Shown piece by piece: positions 10,881-22,793 of a stretch of DNA of 64,000 bases. The stretch spans positions 41,777,744-41,841,743 of the forward strand of contig NC_071354.1 in the NCBI RefSeq assembly GCF_943734655.1. The letters run 5' to 3'. A program made the position numbers and the translations under genes. Numbering within the stretch: position 1 is the stretch's first letter; every line of letters begins with the position of its first letter. This DNA comes from Sabethes cyaneus. Lineage: Eukaryota; Arthropoda; Insecta; Diptera; Culicidae. The notes under the pieces were generated by a model, which had not been told where the DNA came from, did not search any database, and saw only the letters and a list, made by a program, of their open reading frames with translations.

Positions 10881-12203
10881 CATCTTTTGTAACACAGTTA
10901 CTCTCGCGCACAATAGCCCCAAACCAAAGAAAACGTATGCACTAGAGTTTTGACTGGAAAAACTTGGTTTTAGGTTTATCGAACCTTTAAAAGAGTTTCT
11001 TGAAATTGGAAGCTCTATCGTCTGGTGGAATTTAAATTTTTATTAATCCCCCTAAAAGTGAAATAAAAAAAATATTTTTCTTCAGTGTCAATATAACACA
11101 TTGATGTGTTCTGCAAAGTTATAGAGTTATTATTACAAGAAATTTTGCTAAAGACAGTAACCTTCTATCTCTGCAGCGAAGATAGAAAAATCTTATTTAT
11201 TGTATATGAATTTGTAAAATCAGTTTTTCTATTATTGCTCTTTTGGTAATTGTTGCATGACTTTTTCATGTACTACAAAATTGTACAAATAGTAAAAATA
11301 CACAACTTTTCTGAAAATGGTGAATGACCCTTTGGGTTAAAACCACTCAAAAAAAAAAAAAAAAAAAAACTTTTCTGAAAATAGTATACCTGTATGTTTG
11401 CTTGTTTAGGAACTGTAGAACTTTGATTATAAAAAATACCCTAATTTTGACTCCGAATTACTCGACTATCAGCAGACGGATACATTTTAAACATTTTACA
11501 TTTGCTGATAGTTTTGCTGCATAAATTTTCCCAACAATTTAAATTATTAATGCATTGAATAATTATGATATTTTGCTCACAATAAGTTTGTTGAAGAATA
11601 TACGTTAGTTAAACAACGATTTGTAACTAACAATATGGCGTTGAAAAACCTACACGTGTTGTATAAAATACAACAGCGTGAGTTAATAAAAATTGATGAA
11701 AATTATTCAAGAAAACTCTATTGATGTGATTCAAATAGAATGGCATTACAGGAAACTATGCCTAGTTCAAAAACCTACAAATTAGACCTTTACTAGACAA
11801 TGTATATGCTAAAGGATAAGATTTCCTCTTACAACTTACTTTTATTTGCACTTACTCAGATTAATAACAACTTACTTATCCTTACTCAGCAATTTCATGA
11901 TCCTTTTTTCATTAAAATTTAAAAGTGTTCCTATTTTGTTCAAATTTTGTAAACTTATTCAATTTTCAAAAATATTATGTAAACCAACGCACTACGCAAC
12001 TACAACCAATAGATGAATTATTTTCCGAAGACGTGTCGATCTCTATCTCAAATAGCAAGTAAGACCGTATAACAAAGGTTCCTTTCACCACTAGGTGGAT
12101 TACATCGGGTTTTTTATTATTTGTAGGAAGACTTAGCTGTTGACAAATATAGGGATATCTCGATATATTTGATATAAGACAATGTTTATCTCGATTTAAG
12201 ACA
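10881..12203. other. AT-rich DNA, no gene recognised
   Basis: Holds a poly-A run at ~11349-11369 and a TATAACAAAGGT copy at 12068-12079 that may be the distal end of family B. No coding region is supported. Confidence 0.45.
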
Positions 12204-12312
12204 TCCCAAGTAACAATTTGAGTTTTATTAACCCTTATAATGGCATTTATGACCAATTTTGGCCATAAAAACCACCATAAGAGTGAAATAAACCCTTCAT
12301 TATCATTTGGGA
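12204..12312. mobile_element. Hairpin MITE family D, copy 1
   Basis: A ~109 bp near-palindrome from TCCCAAGTAACAATTTG to TTTGGGA, folding on itself through most of its length. It has the same plan as copies at 49373-49480 and 57404-57510. No coding capacity; a foldback-type MITE. Confidence 0.85.
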
Positions 12313-12397
12313 TGGCATGGTTGCCAATGACACCAGAGCAAAACAACTTCATTTCAAAAGCAGTGATGTGAAAGAACAAAATAATCCTAAATATTAG

Positions 12398-12872
12398 ACC
12401 ATTACAAATGTTTTAAAAAGTTTTTGTCCCTCCGGTGTTGGGCCACTGAAGGGGGGGGGGCGAAAAAAAAACGAAGAGAATTTTTTAATCGAGCAAAAAA
12501 AATGGATTTTAGGCATTTTTATTTAAAGTTTAAACGTGAAAACCAAATCTATTCTTGCTTTTAGTATATACGTTGTTATTTTCCATGTAAAAATCTACGA
12601 AAAAAAAGACAAAAAGGAAAGAAAATTTTTTTGGCCGATTTTCGGATATTCCGCTGTTTGAATTTCCATTTCTATTTTATGCTAGAAGCGTTAACTCAAC
12701 TCGTACACTCATTTTTCATGTTTTTCAGGCTGTAGAGCCCACAGACAATTGGTTTCATAAAAAAATTTAACCCATATCCTACAAATTATTTTTTTGCCCC
12801 TCGATTTTTCAAGCCAATTTCCAAGGGGGGAGTGACAAAAACTTTTAAAATGATTTGCAATGGCCTTATTAA
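12398..12872. mobile_element. Inverted-repeat element family C, copy 1
   Basis: The left end (GACCATTACAAATGTTTTAA then AAGTTTTTGTCCCTCC) is mirrored by the right end (GGGGGGAGTGACAAAAACTT then TTAAAATGATTTGCAATGGC), giving imperfect terminal inverted repeats of about 38 bp. The interior contains poly-G, TTTAGGCATTTTTA, GCTAGAAGCGTTAAC and GTAGAGCCCACAGACAATT words, all repeated in copy 2 (13.73-14.13 kb) and copy 3 (55.3-57.1 kb, inverted). No ORF. A MITE-like element about 475 bp long. Confidence 0.8.
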
Positions 12873-12879
12873 AAAATGA

Positions 12880-13730
12880 CAAAAAAATTCAAAAATAATT
12901 TGCAGGCATGAGAAAAGAAAAAACGAAAAAATAATTGTGGCAGAATCAGAGGAAAAGCGGGGCATTGCAAGAGAAAAAACAGTGAAAACAAAGCAAAAAA
13001 CGAGGAGACTGGACAAAAAGAGATGCAGAACGGAAGAGAAAAAAAATGAGAGAAAAGAAGGAAAAATTATAAAGAAAACCAAGAAAACAAGAAAGAAAAT
13101 TAGGACAAACTGGACAGAAAACGAGTAAAAACAGGACAAAAACAGAAAAAAACGGGATAGGAAAAGAGGAAAAGCAAAGGAGAAAATACGGTAGCATAAA
13201 AATTGAGAAACAAGAACAGAAAAAAATCGGGCATAAAAAGAAACAAATACAGAAGGGAAACAGAAATCGGAAGGCAAAAAGGATGAAACGGAAAAGAAAA
13301 GCAGAACGCGACAGGAAAGGGGCAGAAAAACGAGATATAATAAGGGAACGGAGCAGACAAAAACGAAAAACGGTACAGAAAAGGAGTTAAAATGAGAAAA
13401 TTGGGGTAAAATGCCCTGCTCAAAGAAAACGGCAAAAGAATACGAGAATGAAAATGGAAAGGGATAGAAAAAATAAGTAAAAAGTGAAGGAGAAGAAAAA
13501 AGTCGAAAGTCGGACCGAATATGACAAAAACCGAGACAGAAAAAGAGGTAAAAGGAGCCAGAGAATGATGAAAAACGGAACAGAGAATAAGCAGCGTTTA
13601 AAAAGAGAATGAAAACATAAGAAACAGAGAAAGAGGAAACAACGGACAGAAAAAGACGAAAAACGAGACCAAAAAGGAAATACGGAACCGCAAACAAGAT
13701 AAATCGAAAGGCAAAAGATGAATTGTGAAA
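12880..13730. repeat. Purine-rich strand-biased tract 1
   Basis: The plus strand is overwhelmingly A and G, with scattered C. It is built from loosely repeated words such as GAAAAACGG, ACAGAAAAAG and GGGACAGAAAA. Translation of the opposite strand gives an F/S/L-rich open frame of 303 codons (12786-13697), a compositional artefact. Flanked by family C modules on both sides. Confidence 0.9.
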
Positions 13731-14130
13731 AAGAAAGTTTTTCCGATGTTGGGCAACTGAAAAAAAAATAAAGAGATTTATTTTAATCTACAAACAAATG
13801 CGTTTTAGGCATTTTTACTTAAAGTTTAAAGGTGAAAACCAAATCTGTTCTTGCTTTTCATATGCACGTTTTTTATTTTCAATTCAAAAACCTGTGAAAA
13901 GTAAGACAAAACAGAAAATTTTTTTTTGCCGATTTTCGGAAATCGCATTGTTCAAACTTCCATTTTTGTTTCGTGCTAGAAGCGTTAACACTCCGTACAC
14001 TTATTTTTAGTGTTCATTAGGCTGTAGAGCCCACAGACAATTCATTTTATAAAAAAATATTTAACTTATATCGCACAAATTTTTTTTCTCCCGATTTTTT
14101 AAGCCAATTTCAAAGGAGAGGAGGGGGTAT
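13731..14130. mobile_element. Inverted-repeat element family C, copy 2
   Basis: Direct repeat of the interior of copy 1, from TTTTTCCGATGTTGGGC to the AAGCCAATTT..AAAGGAGAGG end. The outer ~25 bp of the terminal inverted repeats are missing on both sides. It is embedded between two purine tracts, so module plus tract forms a tandem unit of about 1.3 kb. Confidence 0.8.
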
Positions 14131-15510
14131 TATAACACAGAAGAAAAAAAGACGAAACTGGGCATAAAAAAAGAAAACCGGAAAAAAGAGCAAAAAATTG
14201 TGCATAAAAAAGAGGAAAAACGGAGCAGACGAAGCCGGAAAACGAGAAAGATAAGAGAAAAGATGAGACCTGAAAACGGGAAGAAGGGAAAAAGAAAAGA
14301 TGGTAAATGAAAAACCAAGTAACAAAAATGAGTGGAAAAAGGACTGAAAAAAAGAAAAAAATGGGATAAGAGAGGATGAAACAGGAAAAACAGAACAGAA
14401 AAAATGAACAGACAAAAGAAAAAGAGGAAAACGTGAGCAAAGTGAGGATAAAAATCAAAAACAAGGCACCGAAAATAAGAAAAATCAAGACAAAAAAAGG
14501 AAAAAATGGAAATAGAAAATGAAAACATAGAGGTTAGAACGAGAAAGAAAAACAGAATCCAACAGTAAAAGGAGAAAAATAGGATATATTAAAAGGAAAA
14601 CAACAAAATAAACAAAAAAATAAGAACAGGATGGAATAGGAGTTAAAAAGCGAAAAAATACGAAAACCGGGACCGAATAAAAGCAAAAGTCGAAGGTCAG
14701 ATAAAATTGACCTAAAACGAGACAGAAAAAAAAGAAAAAATGAGCAGGAAATGAGAAAAACGAAACAAAAAAAGATTATTAACAGAACAGAAGAAACTCA
14801 GGAAAAGGGCAAAAACGGGACAGAAAAGAGAAAATAAAGAAAAACCGAGAAAGAAGAAACAGCAGGCAGGAAAAACAAAAAAAATGAAAGTGAACAGGAG
14901 AGAAAACTAGAGAAATCAATAGGAGAAAGAAGAAAAAATCGATTGAGGAAACGAGGAAAACGGAAAAAAGGGGTCTAACAAAACAAAAAAGAAGGAGCTT
15001 GGTACATAAAAAGGGAAGAAAAAGAACAAAATTTAAAAAAAATAGAAACTATAGAATAACTATGTAACACGGAAAAGAAAAAGATGAAAAACCTGAGCAT
15101 GAAAAAGGAAAGCCGGAGATAGAAGGGAAAAAAGGAAGTGTAAAACGGAATAAACGTGACAGATAGGAAGGAGAAGCGGAGATCAAAAAGAGGAATAATG
15201 GAAGAGACGTAGACGGAAAACGGAAATGAAAGGAGGTAAAAGAGTTAAAATGTTGGAATGAATAGTGAAAACTGGAAACGAGAAAAAATGGAAAAAGAGA
15301 AGACAGAAAACGGAAAGCTGGAAAGCAAATAGCAAAAAACGCATAAAAAACGAGAATGAAAATTGGATAGGAAATTGGATGAAAAATTGGATAGGAAACG
15401 GAGAAAACCCGAACAGTGAAACAATGAAACAAAAAACATGGGACTGGAAAAATGGAAAACGAGGTAAAAAAAGATAAACGGGCGTGGAAAAAAGAATAAA
15501 ACTTTCTGTT
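14131..15510. repeat. Purine-rich strand-biased tract 2
   Basis: About 1.4 kb with the same A/G-dominated plus strand and the same words as tract 1. Opposite-strand F/S-rich open frames (for example 14130-14528, 15049-15567) are artefacts of composition. The mirrored pyrimidine tract is at 57.5-59.3 kb. Confidence 0.9.
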
Positions 15511-15569
15511 CGTTTTTTTTTCTTTTTTCCAGTAAAACGCGTGAAAGAATAAGACGGAGAATATCAAGA

Positions 15570-15815
15570 ATTGAAATTAATTCAAACAAAACTTCGTGTT
15601 CATATGGGATTCGAAGTTAAAATTCAAGTTCAAATTTGTTCATATAATATAATGACTTATGTCAAGTTAGATTTCACGTCCAATTTGAACTTTAATTTCT
15701 AGTGCAGTATTAGGTCTAATTTCTAGTCCTATTTCAACTTTGATTTTAACTCCAATTGCACCCGAAAGGCCGGAGTTTTGAACCTAATCGGACGATATTT
15801 TTGTGATAAGAAATA
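15570..15815. repeat. Family H minisatellite and conserved end
   Basis: Irregular short units of the type CAATTTCAAGTCC/TTTCTAGTCC, ending in GGAGTTTTGAACCTAATCGG then ACGATATTTTTGTGATAA. The same array-plus-end arrangement recurs at 24.67-25.1 kb. Confidence 0.75.
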
Positions 15816-16394
15816 ATAGTTTCGCCATCCTACGCTTACTCCAACACGTTCTTTTGAAAAGTCGGGTGCCACACCTTTTGTTGATATCTTGGCAAGCCAG
15901 TGCAAACTCTACGAGGCATGCAAAGTTTATATGCTACAAGGTGGATGCTTTCGTGACAATTTTTATTTTCAATTTTCATTTTCAACCATTTCAGAAAAGC
16001 ACAGATTTTGCTGGATACTTTTCTCTTCAATTTAAATTCAACAGGCCCAGGAAACAAAGTTTATGAAAAATTTATAAAGTCTTGCAAGTGTTCTTTAATA
16101 GGAGAACCATAAAACCATCTGATGTTTTTTAATGTAGTTTTCAGAGACTTTCGTACGTTACTATAAATAGTTAACGATAAAAATTACAAGTTTTAAGAGT
16201 ACCTTTGGAAATATTATTGAGAATTTTCTCAAGCGTCTCAAGCCTGAATTTGCAGCTTGGGTATTCTTCAATTTCATGCTGAAAATTCATTACTACAGGG
16301 CACGTCTGTCGAAATAATTGTTTAGGTCGATTACCTACGAATAGACGAAATGACAAATGGCATATGTGCATATAATATTCGGCCATCTAAATAT
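15816..16394. other. Junction segment shared with 55.2 kb, otherwise unassigned
   Basis: AAAAGTCGGGTGCCACACCT at 15858-15877 is the reverse complement of sequence at 55247-55266. This links the outer edge of the 12.4-15.9 kb composite to that of the inverted 55.2-59.3 kb composite. The rest is AT-rich with no supported gene. Confidence 0.65.
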
Positions 16395-16560
16395 TCACGA
16401 ACTTCAACCTGCACAAATGTTGGGTATTTGCTGTATTTACTCACTGCCTCTCGTTCGGATTCATTTAAGGGTTAATCCCTACTAGTCTGTTAATTTAGGA
16501 AAATGCATGCCCGTAAAACGTTAAACGGTTTCTGCGGAGGGGCTTAATTAATATCTCGGC
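16395..16560 (-). repeat. Family G repeat (foldback core), minus copy
   Basis: The reverse complement reads CCGCAGAAACCG, GCATGCATTTTCCTA, GACTAGTAGGGATTA and ACCCAACATTTGTGCAGG. It matches 30286-30440, the core of the foldback-like element. Here it lacks the 15-bp-repeat arms. Confidence 0.75.
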
Positions 16561-18706
16561 AACCACAGATTTGCGAAGTTAGATGGTTTATTGTACCCAT
16601 TTTAGATTCGACGCTAGTTGATTAGCATCACTCTATTACACCTTTATTGAAACATTTTTAATGACAATAATTTATACTCATTTGGGAAATTGGCTTAAAA
16701 TCTCGCGATTCTGCTAGATAGGACTGAATAAGTGCAGCTTATGAGTTTGCCGCTACTTCCCAGAGCCGCCGCGTTTTGGGGATAGCGGTAAAACCTTTGT
16801 TTGCGGGGTTCCTTTCAGTATCAATAGAGAAAATATGCTACTGAATGCAGTCCCACTACCGAGCGCGACCTGCTACCATCAATTGTGTTTTCCCTTCATC
16901 GCGTCGCCGCATCGGTGCATCGCGTAGGGTGGAGGCGCTGCTGGTTGGCATGTTGGTTGGCATTCATCCAGCTCGCTAGAAAACTGCCAACTAGTGCCAT
17001 CGCTGACAGTTGTGTCGCTTTGCTTTATCGATGCACCCGCACTATATACATTGCCAGCAGCATATCTGTGCATAGTTTGTTACTGGGCGGCACTGCACAG
17101 TGGGGTAAAAAAGCTGCAGCTGCAATTGTCGCTATTTCACGAATGTCTCAAGTGATGTTTTTCTCCGTTGGCGAAGAGTGCACGATGTGTCACACCATGT
17201 AAACCCCTCTGTTCTGTTGATGGACGGATATTGAAAAGCAACTTTGCACACCAGAACAAAAACCCCGAAGTGTATCTCTTCTCATCACGGTGAAGTGCAT
17301 TTTCACAATGGCGAGCCTCGGCTTAAACGGAAATGGAAAATGAAAAACACGGCTTCGCACTGCACAACATGAATAGGGATCATTACTTTGGAAGACTTTT
17401 GACTGGCGAAGGCTCTTGTTGTCCTTTAGTTTCCTTCTATTCAGGATTTTTTTTATCCCTATTTTCGAAATCAAAAATGACGTAAACATACTGCACCGGT
17501 GCCCGCGTCATACACAAAAGATCTTTTACTACACTGCACCCCATACAGAAGAGATGACAAATTTTCAGAGGTGTTTTTTTTTTGTTTCCTGCAACTTTGG
17601 AACTTAAGCGAGGAACGGTTTAGGCCCGGAGTGAAAAGTACTTATTCTGATGGATTTGACTAGCCTAGCCCGTTGGACCCGAGCGGCGGAGTTCACCGAA
17701 AGCCAAGTGACGGGTGCAATGTTTGTCAACACAGTAGTCAGTCGTTGTTTTTTTGTTTTGTTTCTTCGGGGCAAAGTTTTATTCGCATTCACTATGGCGG
17801 CGTACACACAACGGGACGGGTTTGGGCCCAGCCGTCGTTGGTTGTGTCGAATGTCGAAAAGCACCGTATTACAAAAACAACGAATCGAGGCCTGTATGCA
17901 GATGAGCCTTGGTGGGACGTGCGCTGGGTGCCTAAATACCTATCTACACTGCACCGGTGTGGCTTCAATTTGACCGGCACAACTTGGGGGCCTTTTGGGA
18001 GCTTAACCCGACGATGCGGCGCGGTCGTGAAGTACGAATCGGTCAGTTGTTAGTGGATATTTGGATTCGTTATTATGAAATAATTACTTTACCAACAAGT
18101 AGATACTTGTATCAACGGTACAACTTGTTGATTTTAGCTAAGATGTTGCTTTATAAGGGGAACCGTCCATTTGACATAATGCTGTTTAGCATATTTTCTC
18201 TGTTTGCAAGGACTTATGTAGACAAGTAAAAGGAAGATTCCCCATGGGTGCCCCTTTTGTTTGTTTATAAAATTCAAACCTAAATGTGAAAAGATTCTGT
18301 TCTATTCAAGGTTTGGTTAACCACAAATAGTTAATGATTTAGGGTTTCCAATCACTATCAACGTGTTGAGAAAGTAGTCGACCTTTTAAAATAGATGTAA
18401 TGATCGGAGTTGTAAAGCCACCAAGAGGCTTAAGTTTTCAACGAAAGCTCCACCTGCACTCTTAACTAATCGATTCGGAAGCTTCACGACTGCTGTTTGT
18501 TTCTACCGCCGAGAAGATGGGCTATTATCTACACGACCAGTGCGGTAGAAATAAAGCAGTGCATTGCCGCCGGTTGTACGACAAGTCTCTTGATTAAAAC
18601 CACGAACGGGTGTATTTTTTCTTTTTTTTTACTCGTATTTCATTATACGCGGTCATGACGTAAACTATTTTGGAAATATTAGAGGGATAGTTTAGTGAGT
18701 AAACCA
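16561..18706. other. Mixed-composition DNA, no gene recognised
   Basis: More GC-balanced than its surroundings at 16.84-17.2 kb and 17.6-18.1 kb, with overlapping ORFs up to 126 codons on both strands that match nothing I recognise. No repeat partner inside the window. Could be unique intergenic or intronic DNA. Confidence 0.4.
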
Positions 18707-20216
18707 CCCAGCTAGCATTTTCATATGTATAAAAAAGGTAAAAATCAGCAATACGTGCAGATATACATGCTAAATTTGTGGACTTTAAAGCGGCGTACGA
18801 TTCAGTTAAACGAAATGAGCTGTGGCAGATAATGCTAGAACATGGTTTTCCGACGAAACTAGTTACGCTGATTCGTGCGACTCTGGACGGATCCAAATCA
18901 TGCGTTAGAATAGCGGGTGAGACCTCAGTTGCTTTCATGACGTTGGATGTACTGAAGCAAGGGGATGCACTCTCTAACCTGCTATTCAACATTGCCTTGG
19001 AAGGTGCATTACGAAGAGCAAACGTGGAAAGGAATGGAACTATCATCACGAAATCTCACATGCTTCTTGGTTTTGCGGATGACGTCGATATCATCGGAAT
19101 CAACCGTAGAGCAGTGGAAGAGGCCTTCAGGCCCTTTAAAAGGGAAGCTGCAAGATTGGGACTTACCATTAATACCGCCAAAACGAAGTACATGGTTGCT
19201 GGTAGGGAACGTGGGAGCTCAAGTGGTGTTGGTGCCGAGGTGGAGTTAGATGGGGAACGATATGAAGTAGTGGAGGAATTTATATACCTTGGTACACTCG
19301 TGACATGTGACAACGATGTAAGCCGCGAAGTGAAACGACGAGTTGCAGCCGCGAATCGGCCTTTCTACGGATTACGTAGCCAGCTGAAGTCCCGTAGTTT
19401 ACAAATTCGCACAAAACTGGCGCTCTACAGAACACTAATCCTCCCGGTGGCCCTTTACGGACACGAATCATGGCCGCTAAAGGCAGCTGATCGGCGAGCG
19501 CTTGGGGTTTTTGAGCGTAAAATTCTGCGATCTATACTTGGTGGCAAAATGGAAAATGGAGTGTGGCGCAGACGCATGAATCACGAGCTGTACCAAGTAT
19601 ACAAATATGCCGATATAGTGAAGGTAGTGCAATGTGGCAGGCTGCGGTGGGCTGGACACGTGGCCAGAATGCCCGATGAAAGAGTAGCCAAAACTATTTT
19701 CAGCAGAGAACCAGGAAGAGGCCGTAGACTCCGAGGCAGACCCCGCACCCGGTGGGTGTGTGCTGTCGAAGACGATGAACGTTCAGCTGGTGTTCGTGGG
19801 GATTGGAGAACGGCAGCCCAGGACCGACGGTACTGGGGGACCATAATTCGTTCGGCGCAGGATCGGTAACGGACTGATGCCACTAAAGTAAAGTAATACA
19901 TGCTAAATAAATCGTATTTCATGCGCAAAATTAGCATATCCGTACTATTTTGGAGGCGATATACGTGATTACGAATAATTTTGAGCGTTACGACTGTATA
20001 AGTATATATATACGATAATATCCGATTAAGCGCGAGTCGCTCCATACTACTCTACGATTTTGTGCTGAAAATCGTATGTATGTCAGTCATTATCATTATA
20101 TACGACAAAAAATCAACTTGATCCCGCTTTATCCAGCTTTAGTTACGATTTCGAGTTTGTTAGGAGATATTTACGATAGTTTTCGTACATTGATATACGA
20201 GTTGGTGCTAGCTGGG
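18707..20216. mobile_element. ~377 bp inverted-repeat element split by an RTE-like insert
   Basis: CCCAGCTAGCA at 18707-18717 is mirrored by TGCTAGCTGGG at 20206-20216. The interior outside the insert is rich in CGTAT/TACGA words in both flanks. Removing the RTE-like insert with one copy of its target duplication (1133 bp) leaves about 377 bp. No coding capacity; a MITE-type element. Confidence 0.75.
18776..19895 (+). pseudogene. 5'-truncated RTE-like RT with intact 3' ORF portion
   Basis: The open frame from 18778 (GTG, not a true start) to 19869, 363 codons, is the C-terminal part of a non-LTR polymerase. RT block A (AAYDSVKR) is at residues 5-12, QGDALSNLLFNIALEG at 61-76, the catalytic FADD at 99-102, and a C-terminal GRLRWAGHVARMPD block at 287-300. 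Fingers and endonuclease domains are absent. The copy begins abruptly at 18776 and ends in a short TAAAGTAAAGTA tail. A 13-bp target duplication (ATACATGCTAAAT) borders it at 18763-18775 and 19896-19908. It is a recent 5'-truncated retrotransposition. Clade RTE is inferred from the C-terminal block. Confidence 0.9.
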
Positions 20217-20337
20217 CATTCAGGTACCAACTAAAAGAGTTATAGCCCCACGTGCTATAACACAACCCGATATAGTTTTGGTCTATATCGAAAATTACCA
20301 GTTCATCCAATTCCTCGCGTCAAACACACTTACTCCA

Positions 20338-20790
20338 TTTCAAAAAAAAAAACAATTTTCTTCATTTGAATGTGTCAACTATCCCCCCCTCCCCGCCATT
20401 TTATCACCCAGCCAGTTGTAAATGTGTCTTTTTTGGTAATCCTTATAAAGCGTGACAAAGCCTTTTTTATGGTTTTGAACCGGCCCCCCTCCTTGAAATG
20501 GCCACCCTATAACACCTTTCAGAAGCCCCCTCTTATCATCCAGCCAATTTTCCAAATGGAAGAGACCCCTATTGCCCATTTGAACCTCACTCTTCGTTGC
20601 ACTGATTTTTTTTAAGTCAGAGAACATGTGTGCCAAATTTGAATAATGCATTCCAGAGTGATGGCGGAACACACATTATTGATCACGTTCTTCGATCCAC
20701 CCCCCTCTGTTGGCTCTCTCCTAGTTCCCCGGTCGCTCGAGACGTTCTGCACTTATGGCGAAACATAACGCTTACATTAAGAATTGGAAC
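20338..20790 (+). repeat. Dispersed repeat family A, copy 1
   Basis: Shares TTCTTCATTTGAATGTGTC, GACAAAGCC, GAACATGTGTGCCAA and a GTTATGGCG(G/A)AAC end with 48525-49078, and more loosely with the inverse of 61335-61640. Pyrimidine-rich and non-coding. Copy 2 shows that the family is mobile. Confidence 0.75.
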
Positions 20791-21220
20791 AAAACTTTTG
20801 CTCATATTGTGGACGGATTTGGAAGTTCTTGGCGCCAAAGTGTCGGAAATTTTGTTAGCTTTCACGTATGTATTTTTGACATTCCAGAAAACGACTGTAT
20901 TTTGTAAACAAACAACATGGAAGCCGAAAGAAGGGAAAAAATGTGCACAGTTATTTGGAAAATCTATTGTGGTCTGCATCTAGGCTAGCTAAACAGCTGA
21001 AATTGCCAAGAAATACCATATGACGCGTTATCAAACGGTATAAGGAAACATTGACGACGATTCGGAAGCCTCAAGTTAATCATCAGAGTGAAACTGTGAA
21101 CCGGAAACTGCGTGGTGAGATCTTGAAGGCTATCAAGAGAAATCCCAATCTGTCGAACCGTGATTTGGCCAGAAAACTCGGTGCTGCCCAATGTACCGTG
21201 AGGAGAATTCGACTCCAGGA

Positions 21221-22188
21221 ATAAATCAAGTTGTATCTGTAGGGAACGAGCCGAGTTAGATGAATCAGCGTAAAACAAGTCTAATGAAACTGAATAATTT
21301 AGGGTATGTTGCTGGTTCGTCGTAATTGCCTATTATCGTCCTATCCAAAGGAAATCATTAAAAATATCAGCGATTTTTATGACACACAATGCAAAATTAG
21401 TTATTCGCTAATATTTTAGTATGTTGCCTCTCATACGCGATAAATCAAAGTGAGCTGAGATCTATTTGAATGCTCTTTTTCATTAAAGTGTTCCTAGCAG
21501 CCAAATTTCCAACGTTTCTTCGTGCGACGAAGAAGAAAATGTCGACTAATCGTTTCAATTTCCGTCATCCATAAAATGAAAATAACTCACGCAACGCATT
21601 GTTGTTATTCTGCAGCCAGGAAAACTTGCATAAGCTACAGAAATTTTGCAGAATAACATGTGTCATGCCGTCCTACACAAATACATGCACGCTAGCTTCG
21701 TAAACATTATTGTTACTTTTAGTTCGAACGATGAAAAATTTTGATTGACGTATTTTAAAACGGTATGACGAATTTCAAATATAACGTCAGTTGCCTAATT
21801 TCAATCAAATGCTTTATCAATCGCTTTTTAGTGAATTCAAAGGGCACGGATCGGAAAGTTTGTGATTGGAAAGTGTGTTTGAGTCAAATCAGCAGCAGAG
21901 CTTTTGGAGTATTCATTAAATTCGCCTAAAAAATGATGAAAATTAGAGTGACTTTCCTTACTACGACGGGAATTAGAAATAAACCCTACTTGAGTCTAAC
22001 TGAAACCCCATGCATAGGAGGAATACCGTCATACGGACGATTAAGAGACAAAGAAAGAAATGAATCGTTCAATATGAGACTTACGCATACTGTGGCACGA
22101 TATAGCATGTTCTAAACAAAAGACGAACGTAGACTTTGACGGACGTTGTTCCGTATTCTGGAGGTTGGAAATAACCGACGGACACGAC
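21221..22188. mobile_element. ~965 bp unidentified insertion in DD37E transposase
   Basis: Separates RRIRLQE from QYRANKQPNR of the transposase, blocks that are close together in intact relatives. The content is AT-rich without recognised ORF or tail, and no target duplication was found. It could be an insertion or a more complex rearrangement. Confidence 0.55.
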
Positions 22189-22288
22189 AGTATCGAGCTA
22201 ACAAACAGCCAAACCGAACCATAAAATAGAATAGTGTAGCCAAAATCCATGCTCGAAAGCTATAAGACCGGGTGCTAATCAAGTTCGA

Positions 22289-22351
22289 GAATTGGGGCGA
22301 ACCAACCACCGGTTGAAAGCCCCATTAAAAAGTTAATAAATAAATAAAACC
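22289..22351 (+). mobile_element. 63-bp non-LTR 3'-tail insertion
   Basis: Flanked by the 8-bp direct repeat AAGTTCGA (22281-22288 and 22352-22359). It ends in an AATAAATAAATAAAACC tail preceded by CCGGTTGAAAGCC. Removing it with one repeat copy restores the transposase frame (IKFDGCLLMD). It is an extreme 5' truncation of a non-LTR element whose tail resembles that of the Jockey-like copies. Confidence 0.85.
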
Positions 22352-22793
22352 AAGTTCGACGGATGTCTTCTGATGGACAACGAAACCTATGTCAAGGCTG
22401 ACTTCGGGCAAAAGCCAGGTCAAAAATTTTATTGGCAACGGGTCGGGAGGATATTCCAAGCAAATTTAAATTGGTTTCTGCCAATAAATTTGCACGAAAA
22501 TTTGGCAGGGCATTTCACGGCAGAAAAACCAAAGTTTTCGTTACAAATAAGACAATGACTTTGGAACTGTACCAAAAGGAGTGTCTCCAAAAACGAATTT
22601 TTCCGTACATTCGATCCGACCACCATCCCGTGATGTTTTGGCCAGATTTGGCGAGCTATCATTACAGCAATGTCATTCAAGAATGATATGCAGAAAAAGG
22701 GGTCCAGCTTGTTCTGAAAGACCTCAACCCACTCAATGGCCTCCAGTTCCGCCCTATTGAGAAATGCTGGGCAATCATAAAGAGGAGACTTAA

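Noticed and set aside
12786..15567. Open frames rich in F, S and L (for example 303 codons at 12786-13697), also at 54274-54687 and 57579-58295
   Set aside because: They follow from the purine/pyrimidine strand bias. They have no start context, domain or homology, and overlap several other equally open frames.
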